A DNA stretch of 64,000 nt. Source: CAZCVI01 sp964502145. GTDB taxonomy: Bacteria; Acidobacteriota; Aminicenantia; UBA2199. The notes under the pieces were generated by a model. It did not search any database. It saw only the letters and a list, made by a program, of their open reading frames with translations, and was not told the DNA's origin. Positions 31,301 to 36,398 of this stretch are shown here, piece by piece. The DNA is taken from assembly GCA_964502145.1 (NCBI GenBank), contig CAZCVI010000022.1, positions 25,918 to 89,917 of the forward strand, in the 5' to 3' direction. A program made the translations under genes and the position numbers. Numbering within the stretch: position 1 is the first letter of the stretch; each line of letters begins with the position of its first letter.

Positions 31301-34300
31301 TCCGCCAGTGGTATTTTTACATTAAATACCTTGTGGATGTTGGCAAGTAATGAAGTGGCTTTTAAGGAGTGCCCACCCATTTGGAAAAAATTATCATCTA
31401 TACCAATGGGACTCTGCAATGGGTCTCTACTTAATATATAATACCAAGTGTCGGTCAATAGTGCTTCTGTTTCATTGCTCGGCGCCACATACGTGTTTAT
31501 CTTTTTTAGTTCTGGTTGCGGGAGGGCGCTACGATCCACTTTGCCTGTGGCAGCCAGGGGGATTTTTTCCAATTGAATAAAATAGGAAGGAATCATGTAC
31601 TCGGGTAAATCAACCAATAAATGATAGCGCAATTGGATATCGGAGAGCACCGTATCGGCTACAAAATAAGCGGCCAGATATTTATCGCCGTTTTTATCCT
31701 TTTCAGATAATACCACCACATCCGAGAGCCCTTGATATTTTAATAATTGTGCTTCAATCTCGCCCAGTTCAATCCGAAAGCCCCTGATTTTGACTTGCTG
31801 ATCGATTCTACCGAGGAATTCTATGTTACCATCAGGTAACCAGCGAGCTAAATCGCCTGTCTTGTAAATTTTTATGGACAATGTGGACGTTAAGGACGAT
31901 ATGGACAGCGTGAGAAATTTGTCTTGGGTGAGTTGCGGATTATTTAAATAACCCATAGCTAGACCATCACCACCCACCACCAGTTCACCCGGCACTCCAA
32001 CAGGCGATAAATGGTTGACTTTATCAATGATATACGCCGTGGAATTATTGATGGGTTTACCAATGGGAATATTCAGGCTATATTCCTGTTGAATCAAAAA
32101 GGTAGTGGAAAAGGTAGTGTTTTCGGTAGGACCATACCCATTGATGACGTTTAAACGGGGATACTGGAGTCGTAACCGCGAAATATGCAACGGAGAAAGA
32201 ACATCACCACCAACCAATAGATTCTTAAGCCCGGCAAAGACATGGATGTCAGCTTGCAACATCTGATTAAACAACGGCGCAGTCATCCACATGGTAGTGA
32301 CATGATGTTCGTGGATAGAAAATTTTAATTTTTCAGGAGTCAGCAGGGTTTCCTTGTCTACCAGGATTAATTTTAAACCATTTAATAAGGACCCCCAAAT
32401 CTCAAAGGTAGAAGCATCGAATTCCAAGGCACCGGTTTGTAAAATACAATCATGGGGATTAAATTCGACATAGTTGGTATTCTTGACTAAGCGGACTACA
32501 TTCTGATGGGTGACCATTACACCTTTGGGTTCTCCGGTGGAACCGGAAGTGTAGATGATATAGGCTAGATTTATGGGAGTTATGGGAGGAATGGGAGTTA
32601 CGTGAGTAACGGGAAGTATGGGAGTGGCGGATTGGATTATATTTTCAGAGAGAAGAATTTTTACGGCGCTGTCGGTTAGCATGTATTGTTTGCGCTCTTC
32701 TGGGTAATCGGGATCGATGGGTAGATAGGCAGCACCGGCTTTTAGGATTCCTAATACTCCGATGATCGTGTAGATAGAGCGTTCGCCTAAAATGGCAATA
32801 ATATCACCGGGTAATACACCTTGTACCATTAAATAATGCGCCAATTGCTGGGACTTGTGATTTAATTCCGTGTAAGTTATGCTGGAACCCCCGTTTTTGG
32901 TTCCGATGATCGCGGTATCGTTGGGCGTTCGTTCCGCTTGTTCTATGAATAATTCGTGAATCGTTTTTTCTTTCGGGTAAGCCACCATGTCTGCATTAAA
33001 ATCATATAATATATGATTGATTTCGTACTGATCCAACATCGGTAAATCTAAAATACGGGTATTGGGATTCAAAAGAATAGCTTCAATCAAGCGAATATAA
33101 TGATGAATCATCCGGTCCATGGTCGCCCCATCAAAAATATCCACATTGTATTCCCATTCTACCAGGATCTGGTCGTTTTGCATTGCCAAAGTACCATCAC
33201 CTTGTTGTTGCAGCGGTGGCACCACTACCAGATTCAAATCAAACTTGGCCGAATAGTTGTGCGTGGGTTCCAAAAGCAATTCAAGACCGGGTAACCACAG
33301 ATGATCCGTGGGCGTGTCCATAAAACTAAACAACACCTGGAATATAGGATTATAACTTAAACTCCGTTCCTGCCCAAGTACCTCCACAATTTTTCCAAAC
33401 GGTGTATCCTGATGTTGATACGCTTCCAAACAAGTCTCTTTAACACGCGCTAAATACTGGCTGAAATTCATCGCGCCCGTGGTGTGCGTGCGCAAGGGCA
33501 GAGTATTGATCACCATGCCCAACATATCTTCCATCTCTTTATAACTCCGATTCGCCAACCCCGTGCCCGCACAAATATCTTCTTCTCCCGTGTAGCGGTA
33601 TAACAGAGTTTTGAACAGCGCTAACATCGTCATAAATAATGTGACATTATGCATGCGACTGAATTCTTTTAATTGGTCCGTCATCTGCGTAGTGAGACGG
33701 AATTCTTTTAAATCACCCAGACCACTCATAACCGAAGGCCGTGGACGATCACTCGGAAGTTCCAATACCGGGATCAAACCCGCCAATTTCTCCAACCAGT
33801 AATCCAGGTGCCGCTGCAAGCGTTCACCCTGCAAATACGCGCGTTGCCATAACGCATAGTCCGCGTATTGAATCGGCAGTTCCCGTAAATCATGTTCCTT
33901 GTGCTCCGAATACGCCGAGAAAATACGGATAAATTCATTTAATAACACCCCTTGCGTCCACCCATCATGGATTAAATGATGTTCTGTTAACACGATCAGA
34001 AACTCCGTTTCCCCCAGTTTCAACAACGTGACACGCAACAGCGATCCTTTCTCGAAATCAAAAGCCTTGTTCCCTTCCTCGCTCACCCATTGTTCGACCT
34101 GTTCCTCTTGCACCGGAAGAACAGGAATATTAAAATAATAGGGTGGTAATACCTGTTGCATAGGCACACCGTCGCGGGTAATAAATGCCGTGCGCAAGAT
34201 TTCATGGCGGCGAATGATCTCTGTAAATGTTCGTTCCAGCAAGGTAACGTCCAGATTCCCTTTCACCCGGATCAAACGCGGTACAAAGTAAGCCGTATTC

Positions 34301-36036
34301 TCCGCGTCCAGTGTTTGCAAGAACCATAACCGTTCCTGCGAAAAAGAAAGCGGAATATCCCCATCACGCGAGGCTTTAGGAATAGCAGAAACCCGTTGAT
34401 CTTGTTTCTCTATCTCTACAGCCAACGCTTTAATATATGGTTTTTCAAAGAACTTGCGCATGGGAATTTCCACTGCCAAAGATTCACGGATCAGGGCGAT
34501 ACAACGTCCCACGCGGATCGAATCGCCACCAATATCGAAGAAATCATCTTGAATGCCAATGCGTTCCATGCCCAATAGTTCTTGCCAGATTTTGACCAGT
34601 TCTTTTTCCGTGCTGGAAGTTGCTGCTTCATATTGAACACCCGTTACAATCGTGCTTTCATCCGGTAGTGGCAACACTTTTCTATCTACCTTGCCATGGA
34701 TCGTCAGTGGTAATTGTTCCAGGTGAATAAAATAGGCTGGAATCATATAATCGGGAAGTTCTTGGGTTAAGTGTTCCTTTAACATCGCTACCGTTAATGT
34801 GTGGCTTGAATCCGCCACATAATAGGCGCATAGATAACGGTTGCCGTTTTGTTGTTCCCGATCTATCACTACCGCACCTTTTATATCGGGATGTTTCAGC
34901 AATGAACTTTCAATTTCGCCCAGTTCAATGCGGTAACCGCGAATCTTTACTTGCAAGTCAATCCGTCCCAGGAATTCTATATTCCCATCCAGTAACCAGC
35001 GCACCAAATCACCGCTATGGTACAAGATATCACTGTTAGCTAAAGAAGTATGGGTGCAGAATTTCTCCGCTGTTAAAGCCGGATTGTTCAAATAACCCGC
35101 AGACACGCTCGGACCCGCAATACATAATTCACCCGCCACGCCTACAGGTTGTGGATTGAATTGTTTATCCACAATATATAATGTATGAAGGGCAGTTGGT
35201 TTCCCAATCGGGATATTCGCGCTATCTTCTAACCTCAGACCTTGTTCCGCAGTCAGTGTAAACAGTGCGCAATTAATAGTCGTTTCCGTCGGGCCATAAC
35301 CATTGTATATTTTGCATAGAGGAGCCACTTTCGCCGCAATATTCTTAACGATTTGACCTGTTAATCGTTCCCCACCCAGATGTACGATTGAAAGTTGGGG
35401 CATTTTCTCCCCGCTTGCCGCAATACTATTAAAAAACACTGGCGTACTATGCATCGTATTGATAAAATGTCTGTTTATAATGCGACTGTATTGACCGTAA
35501 TCACCCATTGCTTTCTTATCTACAAAAACAAGCGTACCCCCATATAATAACGTAGTCAGTAATTCGAATACTCCAAAATCAAACGTGTAAGACAAATTCT
35601 GCAACACGCGGGTATGGGAACCAAGTCTAAAACATTCCCGGAACCACGTGAACAGGGGAACTAAATGGTGGTGGGTAATTGGCACGCCCTTGGGGCGTCC
35701 GGTAGAACCCGAAGTATAAATAATATAGGCTGGTTCAGAGGTTGAAACGGATGATAAAAGCGATTCGCTCGCAGAATGTTCTGGGGCGAAATCGTCATCA
35801 ATGCACAATACATGTTCAACCAACCGATTTTGAGCCACCATCTCCCGCACGTTTTCATAATTCAGCCGATCTGTTAATATAATATGAATGCCGCAATCAT
35901 TGATAATATAATTGACCCGATCCTTGGGAAAGGCGGGATTTATTGGAACAAACCAGTGACCTGCTTTTAAAATCCCTAGCATGCCAATGGGCAGTGCCGG
36001 GTTATCCTCAACGATTAAAGCGATATAATTTTTCAT
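16378..36036 (-). CDS. Six-module non-ribosomal peptide synthetase with TE
   Basis: 6552 aa. Approximate domains by residue: partial A1 1-470; PCP1 480-540; C2 555-980; A2 1025-1520; PCP2 1535-1600; C3 1610-2030; A3 2050-2550; PCP3 2570-2630; C4 2640-3070; A4 3085-3590; PCP4 3600-3665; C5 3675-4110; A5 4125-4650; PCP5 4665-4725; E 4735-5180; C6 5205-5650; A6 5675-6190; PCP6 6200-6260; TE 6275-6552 (Ser in AWSWGG, His in GDHHS). By-eye specificity codes: A1 DFFHHGGINK, A2 and A3 DAFWLGGTFK (Val-like), A4 DAETIGTVCK (close to a known Lys code), A5 DSTICAEVNK, A6 DIWELTADDK. A1 lacks about 50 N-terminal residues, including the A1 motif. The E domain reads HQLVIDD instead of HHxxxDG, so epimerisation is doubtful. 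C4 has NHIISDG with the catalytic His kept. No PPTase, MbtH or exporter gene is adjacent. Product: probably a hexapeptide, or a pentapeptide if A1 is dead. Confidence 0.95.
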   Translation of the reverse strand: MKNYIALIVEDNPALPIGMLGILKAGHWFVPINPAFPKDRVNYIINDCGIHIILTDRLNYENVREMVAQNRLVEHVLCIDDDFAPEHSASESLLSSVSTSEPAYIIYTSGSTGRPKGVPITHHHLVPLFTWFRECFRLGSHTRVLQNLSYTFDFGVFELLTTLLYGGTLVFVDKKAMGDYGQYSRIINRHFINTMHSTPVFFNSIAASGEKMPQLSIVHLGGERLTGQIVKNIAAKVAPLCKIYNGYGPTETTINCALFTLTAEQGLRLEDSANIPIGKPTALHTLYIVDKQFNPQPVGVAGELCIAGPSVSAGYLNNPALTAEKFCTHTSLANSDILYHSGDLVRWLLDGNIEFLGRIDLQVKIRGYRIELGEIESSLLKHPDIKGAVVIDREQQNGNRYLCAYYVADSSHTLTVAMLKEHLTQELPDYMIPAYFIHLEQLPLTIHGKVDRKVLPLPDESTIVTGVQYEAATSSTEKELVKIWQELLGMERIGIQDDFFDIGGDSIRVGRCIALIRESLAVEIPMRKFFEKPYIKALAVEIEKQDQRVSAIPKASRDGDIPLSFSQERLWFLQTLDAENTAYFVPRLIRVKGNLDVTLLERTFTEIIRRHEILRTAFITRDGVPMQQVLPPYYFNIPVLPVQEEQVEQWVSEEGNKAFDFEKGSLLRVTLLKLGETEFLIVLTEHHLIHDGWTQGVLLNEFIRIFSAYSEHKEHDLRELPIQYADYALWQRAYLQGERLQRHLDYWLEKLAGLIPVLELPSDRPRPSVMSGLGDLKEFRLTTQMTDQLKEFSRMHNVTLFMTMLALFKTLLYRYTGEEDICAGTGLANRSYKEMEDMLGMVINTLPLRTHTTGAMNFSQYLARVKETCLEAYQHQDTPFGKIVEVLGQERSLSYNPIFQVLFSFMDTPTDHLWLPGLELLLEPTHNYSAKFDLNLVVVPPLQQQGDGTLAMQNDQILVEWEYNVDIFDGATMDRMIHHYIRLIEAILLNPNTRILDLPMLDQYEINHILYDFNADMVAYPKEKTIHELFIEQAERTPNDTAIIGTKNGGSSITYTELNHKSQQLAHYLMVQGVLPGDIIAILGERSIYTIIGVLGILKAGAAYLPIDPDYPEERKQYMLTDSAVKILLSENIIQSATPILPVTHVTPIPPITPINLAYIIYTSGSTGEPKGVMVTHQNVVRLVKNTNYVEFNPHDCILQTGALEFDASTFEIWGSLLNGLKLILVDKETLLTPEKLKFSIHEHHVTTMWMTAPLFNQMLQADIHVFAGLKNLLVGGDVLSPLHISRLRLQYPRLNVINGYGPTENTTFSTTFLIQQEYSLNIPIGKPINNSTAYIIDKVNHLSPVGVPGELVVGGDGLAMGYLNNPQLTQDKFLTLSISSLTSTLSIKIYKTGDLARWLPDGNIEFLGRIDQQVKIRGFRIELGEIEAQLLKYQGLSDVVVLSEKDKNGDKYLAAYFVADTVLSDIQLRYHLLVDLPEYMIPSYFIQLEKIPLAATGKVDRSALPQPELKKINTYVAPSNETEALLTDTWYYILSRDPLQSPIGIDDNFFQMGGHSLKATSLLANIHKVFNVKIPLAEIFKRPTIRGQADYIHHAIGENYIQIDPVEEKEYYALSSAQKRLYFLQQMDMAGTAYNISAAWMLEGMLDTHRVEHAVEQLIQRHESFRTSFTVIDEEPVQRIHSDFFFAIEYLEASQLDDFIRPFFLYTAPLLRVGLVQLEEKKHILLVDQHHIISDGFSMEILGYEFAAFLAGKDLPVLALQYKDYSEWQRFERASEDLFKQGEFWRGLFAEEIPVLALPIDNARPVVQSFAGNRIKFALSNDISAALNTMALKTETTLYMVLLSLYNIFLAKLSGQEDIVIGTPIAGRRHADLEKIIGMFVNTLALRNYPVAGKTWFDFLYEVKESTLKAFDNQEYQYEDIVDEVVVTRDISRNPLFDTLFTLQNEATQAMAIPGLTFSTYQQERKTAKFDLSLTVLEVDKKLELTFEYSTHLFNENTIERFITYFNNTVSAVLNNTDTTISAIQIISNAEKTQILHDFNNTATTYPASKTIHELFMEQSARTPNDLAISGQNMVTMEKDALTYAQLNEKSNQIAHFLLGNGILPDDIVGIIGDRAPSTIIGILGILKSGAAYLPIDPDYPEERKHYMLTDSSTKILLTATLIQEATPITPIFPVTHVTPIIPIPPITPTNLAYIIYTSGSTGTPKGVMVTHQNVIRLVKNTNYIQFIPGDSILQTGAMAFDASTFEIWGALLNGLILVIVDKETIITPDKLKAAIQENNISTMWMTSPLFNQVSQADIDTFAGLKNLLVGGDVLSPVHISSLWNYYPELNIINGYGPTENTTFSTTFLIQRDFSESIPIGKPIANSTAYIIDKNNQLCPIGVPGELIVGGHGITRGYLNNPDLTHDKFISLAIAATPFYKTGDLARWLPDGNIEFLGRLDFQVKIRGFRVELGEIENRLLKHPHIQDVIVVAKKAVEGSGPENSYIAAYFVSHITVKTQELRDYLANQLPDYMIPAYFVPMDYLPLTATGKIDRAKLPEPEFTFEKDFQGPRDHIEEELVKIWCELLAIETPIGIDDNFFHLGGHSLKATSLLSKIHKLFDVVIPLTEIFKSPTIRELSLYIHNAISQQYVGIGPVEAKEYYPQSSSQQRFYILQQMEGIGTSYNMPLILEVTGKLDKHRLEQAVNALIRRHDMLRTSFLLIAEKAVMRVHSHVDFKIEDFAGEISAFIRPFDLSQAPLLRMGLIRKHDENHILIFDMNHIISDGSSMTIFVNELTAIYGGAENQLAPLRIQYQDFAQWQQDRLAAGLLQKHEDYWLTLLAGELPVLEMPLDFPRPAVQSFAGQVLTFEIEAELRGAINRLLEKSGATLYMLALTALEITLFHYTGQNDLIVGTPVAGRNHMDMAPLIGLLLDTVVMRNQIQNEQLVWDFLNHVKVVSLAAFENQVYPFREVIKHIEKTPNFSHNPIFDVMLLVQNFEFSSLSVEGLTFSSYPSQFKSAKVDITFELMEIEDRIHCALEFCTALFKPETIQRFAKHLLTIFAQIVRVLDNESLQIAELNLLEDAEKRHILEVFNTPATAYPAAQMIDQLLSHQAHKTPDAIALLGEQNGACQLTYAELNHKSQQLALYLTAKGVLPDTIVALMVNRSIEMIIGILGILKSGAAYLPIAPNYPEERKQFMLSDSSAQLLLTQHVIQEAIHLTPVTHVTPILPILPITPITPITPTNLAYIIYTSGSTGRPKGVLVEHGNLLAYIHAFEQQYTLFPSDIVIQQASFTFDAFVEELYPILLKGGKLALPDSDSVKDMERLAAFILKHGVTFITASPLMLNELNKSDSTFPIRIYISGGDVLKAHYINNLIATAAVYNTYGPTESTVCATYYSCKAPLPVDVPIGKPIRNYNIVILNKLAQLQAIGLGGELCIAGPGLTRGYLNQPQITHDTFISLPALSPFSSRLYKSGDLARWLPDGNIEFLGRIDFQVKIRGFRIELGEIENLLFKHPHILDAVVAVKEDSSGDKSLVAYVVANQEFSLSQLREYLLNDLPDYMVPAYFIPLETIPLTPSGKVDRRALPDPEIKITGQVVAPRDEIERELISIWCDILNITPSENPLGIDDNFFLLGGHSLKATTLTSRIHKTLHVKIPLAEIFKRPTIREIAAFIHVNHVGGEQFLLIAPVEEKEYYPLSSAQKRLYFLQQMDKTGTEYNLPEIINLQGTIAVEKLALAFKKLIQRHESFRTSFAFIDDHPVQRIHKHVEFTIDTSFAPAAQRSESSQDFITSFIRPFDLTEAPLMRVAFMHIQAEEFFLIVDMHHIISDGISMGVLVKDFMTFYGGQELSRPRIHYKDYAVWKTQHQEKITQQESYWLHQFADDIPVLDLPLDYLRPKVKNFAGSAIKFTLDNPTTRALNILALQQGATLYMVLLAVYNIFLAKVCNQEVIIVGTPTAGRSHADLEQVIGMFVNTLVLKNNPSPSKSVHAFLEELKENTLNAFANQDYQYEELVEKVLKTREAGRNPLFDTMFVLENQDIPTVENHGLKLGPHPFVQTTSKFDLTLICTELDKQISCVLEYGTKLFKPETIQRFVLYLQNIVSAILQNPTQHLDQIDMLPEAEKIQLLFDFNNTTVSYPDNKTIYQLFEDKVDLFPDHIAIIGETASGLAPCQITYRELNQKANQLAQYLCTEQAVQPGDRVPVLMDRSIELIIVLFAIMKARCAYIPVDVSLPVERFRLVFNDASVAIVISQQHYLQKITSIQSQCPGLHAILSIEDLQRMTRHYPVTRPVTGTASDPAYVMYTSGSTGIPKGVLVEHRTIVNTIIWRKNNYEYAPGHVSLQVPPYFFDSSVTDIFTPLLGGACLVLIRDEERSDLTILRKTITLNNVSHFIVVPIFYNVMLEEIAQDLNHVKMICCAGDNFPDELIRKHFDRLPHVRIFNEYGPTENSVNTTAYELTPDTPRAVIGKPISNVTVFVLNKSLFLCPIGVTGELCLAGSSLSRGYLNRPELTAEKFIYFTPPLSNHHSATTLCYRTGDLGRWCPDGNLEFLGRLDNQVKIRGMRVEIGEIENQLMKQDNIKEVVVQLRLDESNSHFLCAYIVPHSFEQSSLEPAQLKEYLAQRLPAYMIPAHFLLLDKLPLTPNGKLDTQALPVPQLEQVEQYTPPRNELEKKMVNIWESVLGKKNIGIHDNFFSIGGDSIKSIQIMSRMDSAGYQLTMKDIFQYPAIADLAPHVEKLHRIPDQSAICGTIPLTPIQRAFFDRFTPHAHHFNQAVLLYSPTPYDIEALEKVFIIIQEIHDALRMTYKIDPQTHEPWQMNQGIDYPLSFQEYDLTHWKNNSTGLLAELNEKINLIHSSIDLENGPMMKLGLFHLHDGDRLFITIHQLVIDDLSWSILIEDLEALYEQLLVDHFPTLPLKTDSFKYWSEQLQEYAYHKTILNEKSYWTHLESDTIPYIHYIEKDFKVAENALKDTRCISFNLEEVQTTLLLGKANHCYNTASTDIILTALGLAIKKTFGLDHLYLTLEGHGRENITSDIDVSRTIGWFTAQYPVLLDISYARNTARQIKEIKETLRKVPNHGIGYGILKYLTQDIPSQKTTNQSQPQIIFRYTPPSSTPINPLSSFQLAPEFIGYTRSLHSEREYELEINGKTSNNCLSITVSYNSTHFKPETITTFTHFFQSQLQHIITFCAAKENREPTPSDFTYKELTIDSLQQVLELYPEVEDIYTLSPMQQGMLFHALLDKTSNSYFQQTAFRLHGELDIPLVEKSLHQLVKRHDILRTAFVHKNTPLPLQVVLQNRPVAFYYQDICHIADSQEKEKYVQEFKAKDKSATFDLSHDILVRISILQLAKADYQFIWSFHHVLMDGWCISIINDEFFAIYDSYVQQHTVQLPPIKPYRTYIQWLEKRDKDESSLYWQNYLAAFDEQTAILPPKIKKNEQQTPYVNKDMSFILDVAKTTRLNHLAIRNNVTLNTLAQTLWAILLGKYTQKEDVVFGTVVSGRPFELDGIESMIGLFINTIPVRIRFHQDMVFTELLKKVQADALTSEAFHYHPLADIQSHSPLKQNLIDHLFEFENYPIADQIQSYGQDNNRNNTGTSISLDNVNVFEQTNFDFNITVGGSGLLRITFYYNGYVLDDDYVTRIAHHYQEAFEQIIQQEEILIADLTMLSPREKNRLLVEFNQTDAQYPAHLTFHDCFVQQVERTPDHIAVAGFSQPLGTGMVFLSYRQLNQKSNQIATILREQGVSSESIVGLLAERSIEMLIGILGILKSGGVYLPIDQEYPKQRVDFILNDSAAKILVTADELNQWLFNDISSQDPTTQEISTNVANLAYIIYTSGTTGKPKGAMIEHRGMVNHMYAKINDLQLDHTSIIAQNASQMFDISVWQFFTALIIGGRTVIFPNLIILEPVNFKQHLIKNKINILEVVPSYLTTFLDIQTQDNTYASLPVLYLLVTGEAVSSNLLKRWFKKYPHIKVVNAYGPTEASDDITHHIMTHAPETDPVTIGAPVQNMKIYILDKTNHLCLQGLTGELCVSGIGVGRGYLNRPELTHDKFLTPSTITPFSQRLYKTGDLARWLPDGNIEFLGRIDHQVKIRGFRIELGEIENLLKEHPAVDEAVVIDRKDNQRQYLCAYFTPATTDEPTTIAPLKKFLEEKLPPYMVPACFMKIDSIPLNVNGKIDRFRLPQPTELDFHTADSYHAPETPLQQMIVDIWQEILCLERIGIHDNFFNLGGNSLDLVRVANQLRAKLGKDIPVATLFNHLTISALENYLASAQLSDVVVETPRNFVMLNGSPESVGNFFFVHEVLGDVSAYLEFCQHLGTQFNCWGVEAEKLAHYVPRNDTVEIISARYIQQMKKIQPHGPYNIVAWSWGGHLALEMAMQLEKIGETLSFLGFFDCSGPKYKINENRVIEKFSIQTERSYIKPFFMATGNTTDLEQINDLDQLWNNAVDYLTNVPGMVDQLRQLLIDNALALPNYFSLTGPELIQCLNLNRVHTSSGLQYIPAGKILTPIHYFRASHNPNRVESWGEHCTDPVIYHEINGDHHSIFRNIDHIKEFARIFSEVVNQEIK
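26361..26432 (-). repeat. 9-bp tandem repeat in NRPS A4 encoding Thr-Pro-Ile units
   Basis: Eight in-phase 9-bp units (plus-strand TGGGAGTTA type) just before the A3 core motif (YIIYTSGSTG) of A4. They encode TPI/TPL tripeptides around a conserved THV unit (CGTGAGTAA). Confidence 0.9.
29466..29537 (-). repeat. 9-bp tandem repeat in NRPS A3 encoding Thr-Pro-Ile units
   Basis: Eight 9-bp units at the same place in A3 as in A4 and A2, again with one CGTGAGTAA (THV) unit. Unit order differs from the other domains. Confidence 0.9.
32574..32627 (-). repeat. 9-bp tandem repeat in NRPS A2 encoding Thr-Pro-Ile units
   Basis: Six 9-bp units immediately before the A3 core motif of A2. It has two units fewer than the tracts in A3 and A4, so copy number varies between paralogous domains. 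Confidence 0.9.
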
Positions 36037-36041
36037 TCTAT

Positions 36042-36047
36042 CCTCCT
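36042..36047 (-). promoter_or_regulatory. Ribosome-binding site of the NRPS
   Basis: A perfect AGGAGG five bases before the ATG at 36036. It supports this start, so the truncated first A domain is unlikely to be an annotation error. Confidence 0.85.
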
Positions 36048-36209
36048 GTTTTTATGGTTGTGTCTTGTGATCCGCTCTGGTTATTGTTAAAATTATGATG
36101 TAGTAGGCTACCGCCTTTGAATAGATGATCGATTCACTGAAAATGATTTATTGATAAGCAATTTATTTCTGATCTGTTTCAAAAAAATTCCGAGCGTTTT
36201 TAAAAAGAT

Positions 36210-36237
36210 ATTATACCATATTGGATTTATTTTGCAA
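36210..36237 (-). promoter_or_regulatory. Candidate NRPS promoter
   Basis: On the minus strand: TTGCAA (36237-36232), a 16-bp spacer, then TATAAT (36215-36210). The leader to the ATG would be about 165 nt. Confidence 0.5.
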
Positions 36238-36273
36238 ATCCCCTGGCCATAAGCAGGAAGCTTTTTTTCTATA

Positions 36274-36343
36274 GTAGACGCGACATCCTTGTCGCATTGA
36301 TGGGCGGAGGATTAAAATAATGCGACAAGGATGTCGCGTCTAC
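36274..36343. repeat. 70-bp REP/BIME element, copy A
   Basis: Two 25-bp arms in inverted orientation (36274-36298 starting GTAGACGCGACATCC; 36319-36343 ending GCGTCTAC) around a 20-bp loop. Each arm is itself a hairpin (GCGACA/TGTCGC) preceded by GTAG, the layout of REP sequences mobilised by RAYT (TnpA_REP) transposases. It has the same length and a similar loop as the copy at 38171. No RAYT gene is in the window. Confidence 0.85.
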
Positions 36344-36398
36344 TTATTTGGTCTGCAACAGCATCTATATCTCAATAGCTGCGGCTTGGATGTCTCGT

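Larger units (their letters stand above)
36037..36398. other. Intergenic region upstream of the NRPS
   Basis: 362 bp containing the NRPS ribosome-binding site and candidate promoter, and a 70-bp REP/BIME element (36274-36343). An in-frame TAA lies about 20 bases before the NRPS ATG, so the NRPS does not continue into this region. I found no remnant of the missing A1 N-terminus by eye. Confidence 0.6.

Noticed and set aside
26094..35858. Many short open frames antisense or out of frame to the NRPS
   Set aside because: They lie fully inside a continuous gene with intact domain motifs.
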